The notes under the pieces: model-generated
Database searches by the model: none
Seen by the model: the letters and a program-made list of their open reading frames with translations, nothing else
Told to the model about the DNA's origin: nothing
Shown: positions 5,296 through 12,543 of the stretch, piece by piece
Numbering within the stretch: the stretch's first letter is position 1
How the letters are laid out: each line of letters starts with the position of its first letter
Origin: Rickettsiales bacterium
GTDB lineage: Bacteria; Pseudomonadota; Alphaproteobacteria; Rickettsiales; UBA1997
NCBI GenBank assembly: GCA_947487845.1
Contig: CANKYC010000016.1
Span: forward strand, 1 to 17,050
DNA length: 17,050 nucleotides
Direction of reading: 5' to 3'
Program-made: the position numbers and the translations under genes

Positions 5296-6642
5296 TTATT
5301 TAGATGAATTTGATAAATCGATAACTATTGATTTATCGTCATTGGCTTCAATTTTTGGTTTTGCTACTTGATTTGCAACTGGCGTGACGGTTGTGGTGGT
5401 TTGAACTTTAACTGCTGCTGGAGTTGGAGCGGCTACAATTGGTTTTGGAGTTGGAACGACCAATTCAACTTTTTTAACAGCTGGTTTTTTGTGTTTTACA
5501 ACTTTCCCTGCTTCACCTTTGTTAAATTTAAAAGATGAAAAAGATTCTGCTGTTTTTTCTTTATTTATTTCTACTGGCGCAGCTGCAACGGTTTTTGCAA
5601 CTTCGGATTTATCGCCAGTTGGGGTTTTAAGTAAATAGATTACTCGGTTGCTTTTTTTAATTTGGTCGCTGGTTACGGCATTTTTAGAAACTTCCGAATT
5701 AGCTGCTGCAGCTGGCGCTACGAGTTTATATCTAACTGCGCCATAATTTTTTGTACTACCTTGCTTCTCAATTGAAATCGCATTTGGATTTTGATCAGTA
5801 TAATCGTGAAGTGATTTTCCATCTTCAGCTGAAACTAATTTAAATTTTTTAGTTACAATTGCGGTAGAGGGAGATCTTTTGGCAATCATCGGAACCGCTT
5901 CTTTAAATTGCCGCGATTTACCTTCTGGAGAAGAAAATTTAAAAATTCTTTGAGATTGCGCCGCGCTTAAACCACCAACATCAGATTCAATAAATAAATC
6001 CATTTTCACAACGCGATCAAGATAAGCTTCGATAATAACTTGAGCTGGCTGATTTTCGCGATTTCTTGCGATAACAAAAGCCTCGGTCAATTGTTCTTTT
6101 AATAATCTTACATCCATCAATTTGATGAAATTATATTTTTCAAACATTGAGTTTAAGCAGTCTGAACAGTCAGACATTGCAGCGTGAATAATTGCTGATT
6201 CTCCCGATGAATTAACGCTGCTTGCTTGCGCACCTTTAACCAAAAGCAAATCTACAATATCTTTGTCGCCAGCCAAAGCGCCGCGCATTAGCGGAGTCCA
6301 GCCTTCATTGTCAGTGGCATTTACTTCAGCTTCGTTTTCTACTAAAATTTTTACGACTTCAAAATTCTTTTCGCGGCAAGCCATATGTAAAGCGGTTGCG
6401 CCACCAACATTTTTTTGATTTACCGTCGCACCGCCCGCTTTGCTGAAAAATTTTACGCCAGTTATGTCATTGCTGGTAACTGCCGACATCAAAGCACTAA
6501 CGCCAACAAATTGATTATTTGAATTGTCGTAAAGCCCTTGAATTTGTGCGCGGATTGATTCGCTGCTGAAAAAAATTGTTAGGGCAACAGAAGAGATTCC
6601 AAGTAATAAAAGGCTTTTTTTTCCAAAATTTTTCTTAGTCAT
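5296..6642 (-). CDS. exported ankyrin-repeat protein 1
   Basis: This 448-residue protein opens with a classical Sec signal peptide: a lysine-rich n-region (MTKKNFGKKS), a hydrophobic core (11-25) and probable cleavage at SIRA-QIQ (32/33). About four ankyrin repeats follow at roughly 46-79 (degenerate), 80-112 (GATALHMACREKNFEVVKIL), 113-145 (GWTPLMRGALAGDKDIVDLL) and 146-170 (degenerate, with two Cys). The middle (180-330) is of unknown type, and 355-430 is a Lys/Ala/Pro/Val-rich low-complexity tail. Ankyrin repeats bind proteins; the partner is unknown. The signal peptide places it in the periplasm, outer membrane or outside, unlike the many cytoplasmic ankyrin effectors of intracellular bacteria. 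It is last in the mnhE-ligA-yidD-ankyrin cluster, 39 bp after ankyrin protein 2. Confidence 0.85.
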   Translation of the reverse strand: MTKKNFGKKSLLLLGISSVALTIFFSSESIRAQIQGLYDNSNNQFVGVSALMSAVTSNDITGVKFFSKAGGATVNQKNVGGATALHMACREKNFEVVKILVENEAEVNATDNEGWTPLMRGALAGDKDIVDLLLVKGAQASSVNSSGESAIIHAAMSDCSDCLNSMFEKYNFIKLMDVRLLKEQLTEAFVIARNRENQPAQVIIEAYLDRVVKMDLFIESDVGGLSAAQSQRIFKFSSPEGKSRQFKEAVPMIAKRSPSTAIVTKKFKLVSAEDGKSLHDYTDQNPNAISIEKQGSTKNYGAVRYKLVAPAAAANSEVSKNAVTSDQIKKSNRVIYLLKTPTGDKSEVAKTVAAAPVEINKEKTAESFSSFKFNKGEAGKVVKHKKPAVKKVELVVPTPKPIVAAPTPAAVKVQTTTTVTPVANQVAKPKIEANDDKSIVIDLSNSSK

Positions 6643-6681
6643 TTTGTCAACTTTATATTCGTTATAAAAACTTATTTAGTG

Positions 6682-8067
6682 TTAATTCCAGCGATTTTCT
6701 AACTCTTTAATCAAGGATTGATCGCCCGGTTCATAAGGTTTTTCAATCCAAGTTTTAGCACCATTTTGCAAAAGATATTTCACCACAATTTCTTTTTTGT
6801 GGCGATATGCAATTGAAAGCGCCGTAAATCCGTCATTATCCATCGCATTAACATCAACACCCTTGGAAACAAACAATTCAACCGCGGGCAAAAAGCCAAC
6901 GCGAGATGCGTGCATCAGGTAAGTTCTACCAAAAGCGTCAATATATTTGGGATCAGCCTTGTTGTCGATTAATAGTTCGAGCGCTTTTATATCAAGCATT
7001 TCAATTGCAATATCAATCGGGGTATATCCAAGACCGCTTAGCAGATTTGGATCAGCGCCTTTAGCAAGTACTGAAGCCATGATAGCCGCCTTTTGTAAAA
7101 GTACAGAATAAGTTAAGATAGTGTCACCATTTTGGTTTCTTATGTTTGAATTTTCTACATCTTTATAAGCACTGTTGAAATATGAAACACTGCCAGAAGA
7201 AATGGCATTAAATAAAACTTCGATTCTTTCTCGAATGTTTGGAACTAGAGGAATATGAAGATTATCCGCCGTGCGATAATGATTTAAAATTGGTGGCGCT
7301 GGCAATTCATCACTAATAAAACGATTAATTTCTTTCGGGCGCGGAACTATTTTTTGATCACTTTCATCGAAATCTTCATCCGATAATTGCAAAGAATTTT
7401 TCTCGATTTGAATTAAATATTTCTCCCGCAAATCCTGAAGTTTTTTTAATTTTTCTTCGCGCTTTTTTTCATTTAATTTCTTTTGTTCCTCAGCGGCCAG
7501 ACGTTTTTTTAAACTTTGTTTTTTGGCGGAATTAATATGTTTTTCAGTCTTAGATTTTTGGAATTTTCTCGGTGCAACAATGGTTTCTTCTTCAGGTTTA
7601 TTAGATTTTTTATTTAAGAAATTTTGAATTTTGGAAATTGGATTCAGGCTCTGAACTTTATCAATAGTCGCTCCAACTTTACTTGATTCAGCTGCTGGAA
7701 CAATTGGATTTGATTCTGAAGAATTGGCTTTATCCGTAATTGTCGGAGCCGGAATCGCCGCTGGCAATTCCTTAACTTCAGGTTCTTTTGCTTTGTCAAC
7801 TTTAACTTCAGGCGGATTTTTTATTGCCAGCTCTTTTTCTTCCTGCTTTTGCGCTTCAGTTTTTTTATCAAGATCATCAAGCCCTAAAGATTCGATATCA
7901 ATTTTAACTTTTTTAGGATCAAACGGTTCCAGCGCTGCTTTTTTCGCCTTCAAAACTTCAGCCATTTCTTCCATACTTTGCGGAGTTTTGCTATTGTTAG
8001 TTCCTTGCGCAGCATGAAGCGACGAGCAAAAAACAAAGTAAATAGTAATGAAAAATATCTGAAACAT
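6682..8067 (-). CDS. exported ankyrin-repeat protein 2 with coiled coil
   Basis: I place the start at the ATG 8065-8067, giving 461 residues. An earlier in-frame ATG at 8097 would overlap yidD by 23 bp and push the hydrophobic signal away from the N-terminus. From the chosen start, MFQIFFITIYFVFCSSLHA is a signal-like segment with probable cleavage near LHA-AQG, though it lacks the usual positive charges. A Pro/Lys/Glu-rich region follows, then a charged coiled coil (about residues 180-225, AEEQKKLNEKKREEKLKKL). The C-terminal 170 residues hold about four ankyrin repeats, including GYTPIDIAIEMLDIKALELL, GRTYLMHASRVGFLPAVELF and GFTALSIAYRHKKEIVVKYL. It starts 7 bp after the yidD stop. Its architecture (signal, spacer, coil, repeats) is the reverse of protein 1, whose repeats come first. 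Confidence 0.82.
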   Translation of the reverse strand: MFQIFFITIYFVFCSSLHAAQGTNNSKTPQSMEEMAEVLKAKKAALEPFDPKKVKIDIESLGLDDLDKKTEAQKQEEKELAIKNPPEVKVDKAKEPEVKELPAAIPAPTITDKANSSESNPIVPAAESSKVGATIDKVQSLNPISKIQNFLNKKSNKPEEETIVAPRKFQKSKTEKHINSAKKQSLKKRLAAEEQKKLNEKKREEKLKKLQDLREKYLIQIEKNSLQLSDEDFDESDQKIVPRPKEINRFISDELPAPPILNHYRTADNLHIPLVPNIRERIEVLFNAISSGSVSYFNSAYKDVENSNIRNQNGDTILTYSVLLQKAAIMASVLAKGADPNLLSGLGYTPIDIAIEMLDIKALELLIDNKADPKYIDAFGRTYLMHASRVGFLPAVELFVSKGVDVNAMDNDGFTALSIAYRHKKEIVVKYLLQNGAKTWIEKPYEPGDQSLIKELENRWN

Positions 8068-8074
8068 AATTGGG

Positions 8075-8302
8075 TTATTGCACTGGATCAAAACCACTTT
8101 TTTTTGAAAAAGGATGGCATTTAAGAATTCGAAATGTTCCTAAAGTTAAACCTTTAATCAACCCTTTTTTCTCAATTGCTTGAATCATGTAATTAGAACA
8201 AGTCGGAGAAAACCGGCATTTATGTTGACCGAGTAAAGGCGAGAGAATTAAGCGATAAAGTTTGATTAAGGAAATAAAGAAAATTTTATAATATTTATTC
8301 AT
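8075..8302 (-). CDS. yidD: membrane protein insertion efficiency factor YidD
   Basis: This 75-residue protein carries the complete YidD signature: an amphipathic N-terminal helix (IKLYRLILSPLLG), CRFSPTCSNYMIQAIEKKG (29-47), LKCHPF (60-65) and a closing GFDPV (70-74), with the conserved cysteines C29, C35 and C62. YidD is a small membrane-peripheral protein that helps the YidC insertase place inner-membrane proteins. It is often next to rnpA and yidC; here it is instead between ligA and the ankyrin genes. Its ATG overlaps the ligA stop by 8 bp (ATGAATAA), which indicates translational coupling. Confidence 0.97.
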   Translation of the reverse strand: MNKYYKIFFISLIKLYRLILSPLLGQHKCRFSPTCSNYMIQAIEKKGLIKGLTLGTFRILKCHPFSKKSGFDPVQ

Positions 8303-10391
8303 TGCTCATCTCCAGCCAATCATCTTCATTCAAAATTTTTAAACCAAGTTCATTCGCTTTTTTTAATTTTGATCCTGCTTCATTTCCCGCAACTACAAAA
8401 TCAGTTTTGCTCGAAACTGAACCAACAACTTTCATCCCTAAATCTTCGGCTTTTTTCTTGGCTTCAGCGCGAGTCATTTTTTCTAAAGTTCCGGTAAAAA
8501 TTATCGACTTTCCGGCAAATTTTGAATCTGAATTTTTAATCACCGCATCTTCAATTTGTAACTCATTTTCTAGATCCAAAACCATTTTTAAATTTCGATC
8601 ATCACGAAAATAATCCAAAACCGCCTGCGCCATTTTTTCGCCAATTCCATCAATTGCGACAAAGGTTTGATATTCTTCCTGATCTTGTGCCGATGCAAGT
8701 TTTGCAAGCTTTAACGTCACTTCGATAAATTTTTTATAAGAAATAAAATGCTGCGCTAAAACTTTGGAAGTTGTTTCGCCAACATGGCGAATTCCAATCG
8801 CGTAAATAAATTTTTCTAAAGAAATTTTACGCTTTTGATTGATTGCCAAAAACAGATTTTCAATTGATTTTTCGCCCCAGCCTGGTTTTTCATTAAGCGG
8901 ATTTGTAGAATTTTTTTCATTTTCTTCGAGCTTAAAAATATCAACAAAACTTTTGATTCTTCCTTCAATAAAAAAATTCTCGATCTGTTTTTTTCCAAGT
9001 CCGGTAATATCAAAAGCGTCTTTGGAAACGAAATGTTTTAAAGTTTCTTTTAACTGTGCCGCGCAAGATAAACCGCCATTGCAGCGCAAAATTACATCAT
9101 CGTCATTTTTAACAATTTCAAAACCGCAAACCGGACAATTTTTTGGAAAAGTAAAAGCAACTGAATCAGATTTTCTTTTGCTAAAATCAACTTCTAAAAC
9201 CTGCGGAATCACGTCGCCAGCGCGTTGAATCAAAACTATATCGTGAATACGAATATCTTTGCGGGCAATTTCATCTTGATTATGAAGTGTCGCCCGCGAA
9301 ACCACAACGCCGCCGATATTCACTGAACGAAGCTCGGCGACTGGAGTTAGCGCGCCCGTTCTGCCAATTTGGATGATTATATTTTCAATTTCAGTTTTAG
9401 CTTTTTCGGCCGCAAATTTATGCGCAATCGCCCAGCGCGGGCTTCGAGCAACAAATCCTAAACGTTCTTGTAATGCAAAATCATTCACTTTGTAAACCAT
9501 GCCATCGAGATCGTAATCAAGCTGATAGCGCGAATCGGCGATTTCTTCATATAATTTTATCACATCATCAATATCAGCGCAAATTCTGGAATGAGGTTCG
9601 TTTTTAAAGCCAAATTCTTGCAATTTTTTGTGAAGTTGTGATTGCGAATCACAAATAAAATCATCAGAAAATTCGCCAACCGCGTAAGCAAAATAACTTA
9701 ATTTTCTTGAAGCTGTAATTGTTGAATCAAGTTGGCGAAGCGAACCGGCTGCTGCGTTGCGAGGATTGGCAAAAATTTTTGCACCTTGTTCTTCTTGTCT
9801 AATATTTAGTTCTGCAAAATCTTTTTTACCCATATAAATTTCACCGCGAATTTCAAAAATTTTTGGTGGATTTGAGATCTTTAAAACCTGCGGAAATCCG
9901 GCGATAACTTTTATATTTTGCGTAACATCTTCGCCTTCAAAGCCATCGCCACGAGTTGCGGCGTGAATTAATTTACCATTTTCAAAACGCGCTGAAAAAG
10001 AAAGTCCGTCGATTTTTACTTCGCAGAAAAGTTCAAGTTTGGGATTTGGCGCGCTGAATAAATCTTTAACTTCATCTTTTTTATCTAATCCCAAAAAGCG
10101 ATTTACGCGATCGATAAAATCTGAAATATCTTCCCGCGTAAAGCCATTTGCAAGCGACAGCATTGGTTTTGCATGGCGAATTTTAGAAAAATTATCTAAA
10201 GTTTTTCCGCCGACTTTTTCTTTTTGTTGATCAAAAAATTGCGGATAATTTTGGCGATATTCTTCAAGTTTTTTTCTTAATTCATCATATTCAGAATCTG
10301 AAATTAACGGCGCATCCATTGTGTGATAAGCCGCGTCGTGTTTGGCTATTTCGGCTTTTAGATTTTCGATTTCGAGCAAAATTTTTTCCAT
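8295..10391 (-). CDS. ligA: NAD-dependent DNA ligase LigA
   Basis: LigA seals nicks in DNA during replication and repair using NAD. The 698-residue product is full length. Residues 1-75 form the Ia domain that binds NMN (YHTMDAPLISDSEYDELR). The adenylation domain has the active-site lysine K126 in CEVKIDG, then FANPRNAAAGSLRQLD (207-222) and DLDGMVYKV (294-302). The zinc finger has four cysteines (C419, C422, C437, C443). HhH motifs include DITGLGKKQIENFF, and a C-terminal BRCT domain (about 622-698) includes FAGKSIIFTGTLEKMTRAEA. Nothing essential is missing. The ATG is 1 nt after the mnhE stop, and the 3' end overlaps yidD, so the gene sits inside an operon. Confidence 0.98.
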   Translation of the reverse strand: MEKILLEIENLKAEIAKHDAAYHTMDAPLISDSEYDELRKKLEEYRQNYPQFFDQQKEKVGGKTLDNFSKIRHAKPMLSLANGFTREDISDFIDRVNRFLGLDKKDEVKDLFSAPNPKLELFCEVKIDGLSFSARFENGKLIHAATRGDGFEGEDVTQNIKVIAGFPQVLKISNPPKIFEIRGEIYMGKKDFAELNIRQEEQGAKIFANPRNAAAGSLRQLDSTITASRKLSYFAYAVGEFSDDFICDSQSQLHKKLQEFGFKNEPHSRICADIDDVIKLYEEIADSRYQLDYDLDGMVYKVNDFALQERLGFVARSPRWAIAHKFAAEKAKTEIENIIIQIGRTGALTPVAELRSVNIGGVVVSRATLHNQDEIARKDIRIHDIVLIQRAGDVIPQVLEVDFSKRKSDSVAFTFPKNCPVCGFEIVKNDDDVILRCNGGLSCAAQLKETLKHFVSKDAFDITGLGKKQIENFFIEGRIKSFVDIFKLEENEKNSTNPLNEKPGWGEKSIENLFLAINQKRKISLEKFIYAIGIRHVGETTSKVLAQHFISYKKFIEVTLKLAKLASAQDQEEYQTFVAIDGIGEKMAQAVLDYFRDDRNLKMVLDLENELQIEDAVIKNSDSKFAGKSIIFTGTLEKMTRAEAKKKAEDLGMKVVGSVSSKTDFVVAGNEAGSKLKKANELGLKILNEDDWLEMSNE

Positions 10392-10392
10392 T

Positions 10393-10884
10393 TTAAACTA
10401 GATTATCATCATTCACATTATTCAAACTTTTATAAGTTTTTTGGAGATCGAATTTTTTGAAATAAGCTTCGTCAATTGCGTGAACAAAGACCTCGCCGTC
10501 TTTCATGCCAATACAAAAAAGCCCAGTCGTCATATTGAAACTCGACATTAAAAGCGCCGGATTAAAATGATTTTCTTCATGAAGTTTTATTACGTAAACC
10601 CTTGGATAAAGCGGCTCATTACTAATTGCTAATTTTACAACCAGTTTTACGGCGCTAAAAAAATTACGTAAAAAAGATTTAAAAAAATGGCTATAAAAAC
10701 CAAAGCTTAAATAAAGTAATTCACTTTTTTTCTCGATGATGTTGATGCGATAAGAAGCAATGCTGACAACGCCTGAAGCCAATATTCCAAAAAAAACGTA
10801 AAGCCATGAAATATGTCCACCCGCGACCATGAACATGATCCAAAGCGCGAAGAGAAATAAAAATAAGTTGAAAATGTTTAACAT
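10393..10884 (-). CDS. mnhE: Na+/H+ antiporter subunit E (MnhE/MrpE)
   Basis: The 163-residue protein has an N-terminal pair of membrane helices (about 4-22 and 25-47) after MLNIFNLFLFLFALW, and the diagnostic C-terminal block NPALLMSSFNMTTGLFCIGMKD...EVFVHAID, matching the MrpE pattern (a TPG-like turn followed by a VHxID strand). MrpE is a small membrane subunit of the multi-subunit Mrp Na+/H+ antiporter. No other Mrp subunit is in the window; they must be elsewhere if the complex exists. The gene starts the minus-strand cluster, divergent from ribH, and its stop is 1 nt from the ligA start. Confidence 0.85.
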   Translation of the reverse strand: MLNIFNLFLFLFALWIMFMVAGGHISWLYVFFGILASGVVSIASYRINIIEKKSELLYLSFGFYSHFFKSFLRNFFSAVKLVVKLAISNEPLYPRVYVIKLHEENHFNPALLMSSFNMTTGLFCIGMKDGEVFVHAIDEAYFKKFDLQKTYKSLNNVNDDNLV

Positions 10885-10948
10885 TTATCAAATGAAAATT
10901 AAGAATGATTTATGCAATAAATTCTCTTTAAAAAAATCCTCAAACACA

Positions 10949-11371
10949 ATGAAAAAAATTCTGATTGTTCAAGCTGTTTTTTACGAAAAAATTTCTGCCA
11001 TGCTTTTAGAAGGCGCGATTAAAAAATTAGAAGCTGCGGGCTATGAATATGAAATAGTGACTTTGTCGGGAGCCTTTGAAATTCCTGCTGCAATCGCCTT
11101 TGCCGAAACTAGTAAAAAATATGCCGGCTATGTTGCGCTTGGCTGCGTAATTCGCGGCGAAACTACGCATTATGATTATGTTTGTCTCGAAAGCGCGCGC
11201 GGTTTGAATGAATTAGCCTTTAAAGAAAAACTAGCGATTGGTTATGGAATTATTACTACTGAAAATGAAGCTCAAGCTATTGTAAGAGCCGATCCGAAGC
11301 AAAAAAATAAAGGTGGTTTTACAGCTGGTGTTTGTTTGGAAATGGTGAAATTGAAAGAAAGATTTTTGTAA
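10949..11371 (+). CDS. ribH: 6,7-dimethyl-8-ribityllumazine synthase RibH
   Basis: RibH condenses 5-amino-6-ribitylamino-uracil with 3,4-dihydroxy-2-butanone 4-phosphate, the penultimate step of riboflavin synthesis, in an icosahedral or pentameric shell. The 140-residue product has the core motifs SGAFEIPAAI (40-49), GCVIRGETTHYDYVC (65-79, with catalytic H74) and TTENEAQAIVRAD (103-115). I chose the ATG at 10949: it puts the first beta strand MKKILIVQAVF at the N-terminus. The upstream ATG at 10829 would add 40 non-family residues and overlap mnhE. No other rib gene is nearby. Confidence 0.95.
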   Translation: MKKILIVQAVFYEKISAMLLEGAIKKLEAAGYEYEIVTLSGAFEIPAAIAFAETSKKYAGYVALGCVIRGETTHYDYVCLESARGLNELAFKEKLAIGYGIITTENEAQAIVRADPKQKNKGGFTAGVCLEMVKLKERFL

Positions 11372-11415
11372 AAAAAATATTGAATCACCTAGCGCCAAGA
11401 GATAGCTTTACAAAA
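11364..11415 (+). terminator. possible weak terminator after ribH
   Basis: A perfect 9-bp inverted repeat, TTTTGTAAA (11364-11372, overlapping the ribH stop) and TTTACAAAA (11407-11415), encloses a 34-nt loop that contains a smaller CTA/TAG stem. A T-rich stretch follows at 11423-11436. The stem is AT-only, so termination would be weak. It may also be a regulator site ahead of the efflux operon. Confidence 0.25.
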
Positions 11416-11443
11416 TAAATTCATTTTCTTTTTTTCAAAATCT

Positions 11444-12541
11444 ATGCCCAAAAAAATCAAAAAAAATAAGAAGTCAATAATTGCCGTTTGCTTATTAGTG
11501 GTGGCGCTTTTTTTAGTGTTTAAACCAAAATACAGTCAGACAAATGCAATGAAGACAATTGCAAATGTTGCAGAAGTAAATGTTGTCGCGGTTAAAAAAC
11601 AAAAAATTCAACTCACCCAAGAATTGCCGGGACGCGTTGAAGCTCTAAGAATTTCAGAAGTTCGTCCGCAAGTTGATGGTATTATTAGAAAGGTAAAATT
11701 TATTGAAGGTTCTTTTGTAAAAGAAGGCCAACAGCTTTACCAGATTGATCCCACAGTTTATAAAATTGCTCAACAAACTGCTGATGCAAATCTTAAAGCT
11801 TTGAAGGCGAAAAAAGAACGTTATCAAAATTTGGTTGAACTTGATGCGGTTAGTAAACAAGAATATGATGATGCGGTTGCCTCTTACGAATCGGCCAAAG
11901 CTACATCCGCAGCAGCGCAAAATAATTTGGATTATACTAAAGTTATGGCACCAATTTCGGGATATATTGGCAAAACTAATATTACCGAAGGTCGCCTTGT
12001 AACCACAAACCAAGCTGATGTTTTAACTACAATTACCCAACTTGATCCAGTTTATGTTGATATGGCGCAACCAACGCGCGACATGATTAAGCTTGGAAAA
12101 CAAAAAGAAATTAAAGTCACAGTTTTAACTGATGATCCAACTTATAAAAATAGCGGAACTCTAAAATTTTCAGAAGTTTTTGCTGATGAAAGCACAGATT
12201 CTGTGCGCCTTCGTGCTGTTTTTTCAAATAAAGACGGCAAACTAATTCCGGGAATGTTTGTCACCACTAAATTGCATTTAAAGCCAATTGAAGCAGTTAT
12301 AGTTCCGCAAAAAGCTACAATGCGTACGCCAGACGGTAATTTGCTAGTTTTTGTGATTAAAGAAGGAATTGCCAAAGCCAGATCAATCAAGGCTGAACAA
12401 ATATATAATGATAATTGGGTTGTTATCGAAGGCTTGGAAGATGGTGAAGTTGTGATTTTGGAAGGTTATCAAAAAATTGCTGACGGCGCAAAAGTAAATC
12501 CTGTAGAAGTGGTTGCGCCAAGCATCGAGGAGAAAAAATAA
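11444..12541 (+). CDS. acrA: RND efflux periplasmic adaptor (AcrA/MexA-like)
   Basis: The 365-residue adaptor links the inner-membrane pump to the outer-membrane channel. It has a lysine-rich start and one hydrophobic anchor (11-26) without a convincing lipobox, so it is probably anchored by a helix rather than lipid. The lipoyl halves are GRVEALRISEVRPQVDG (63-79) and APISGYIGKTNITEG (169-183), flanking an alpha-hairpin around AVSKQEYDDA. The beta-barrel and membrane-proximal domains follow (PGMFV near 275). Between IDP and APISG the hairpin has the same length as I recall for MexA (64 residues to YTKV), one heptad shorter per helix than AcrA. That fits the OprM-like partner downstream. It is first in a three-gene operon, 72 bp after ribH, with 2 bp to the pump gene. 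No regulator gene is adjacent. Confidence 0.94.
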   Translation: MPKKIKKNKKSIIAVCLLVVALFLVFKPKYSQTNAMKTIANVAEVNVVAVKKQKIQLTQELPGRVEALRISEVRPQVDGIIRKVKFIEGSFVKEGQQLYQIDPTVYKIAQQTADANLKALKAKKERYQNLVELDAVSKQEYDDAVASYESAKATSAAAQNNLDYTKVMAPISGYIGKTNITEGRLVTTNQADVLTTITQLDPVYVDMAQPTRDMIKLGKQKEIKVTVLTDDPTYKNSGTLKFSEVFADESTDSVRLRAVFSNKDGKLIPGMFVTTKLHLKPIEAVIVPQKATMRTPDGNLLVFVIKEGIAKARSIKAEQIYNDNWVVIEGLEDGEVVILEGYQKIADGAKVNPVEVVAPSIEEKK

Positions 12542-12543
12542 AA

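Noticed and set aside
8068..8097. Ten extra codons at the start of ankyrin protein 2
   Set aside because: They overlap the yidD end and delay the signal peptide; the ATG at 8067 is more plausible, though not proven.
10829..10948. 40-residue N-terminal extension of ribH
   Set aside because: It has no family similarity and overlaps mnhE; the ATG at 10949 starts at the conserved first strand.
10885..10948. Promoters in the mnhE-ribH divergent gap (for example TTAACA with AAGAAT)
   Set aside because: Matches are weak and several equally poor alternatives exist in this A/T-rich spacer.
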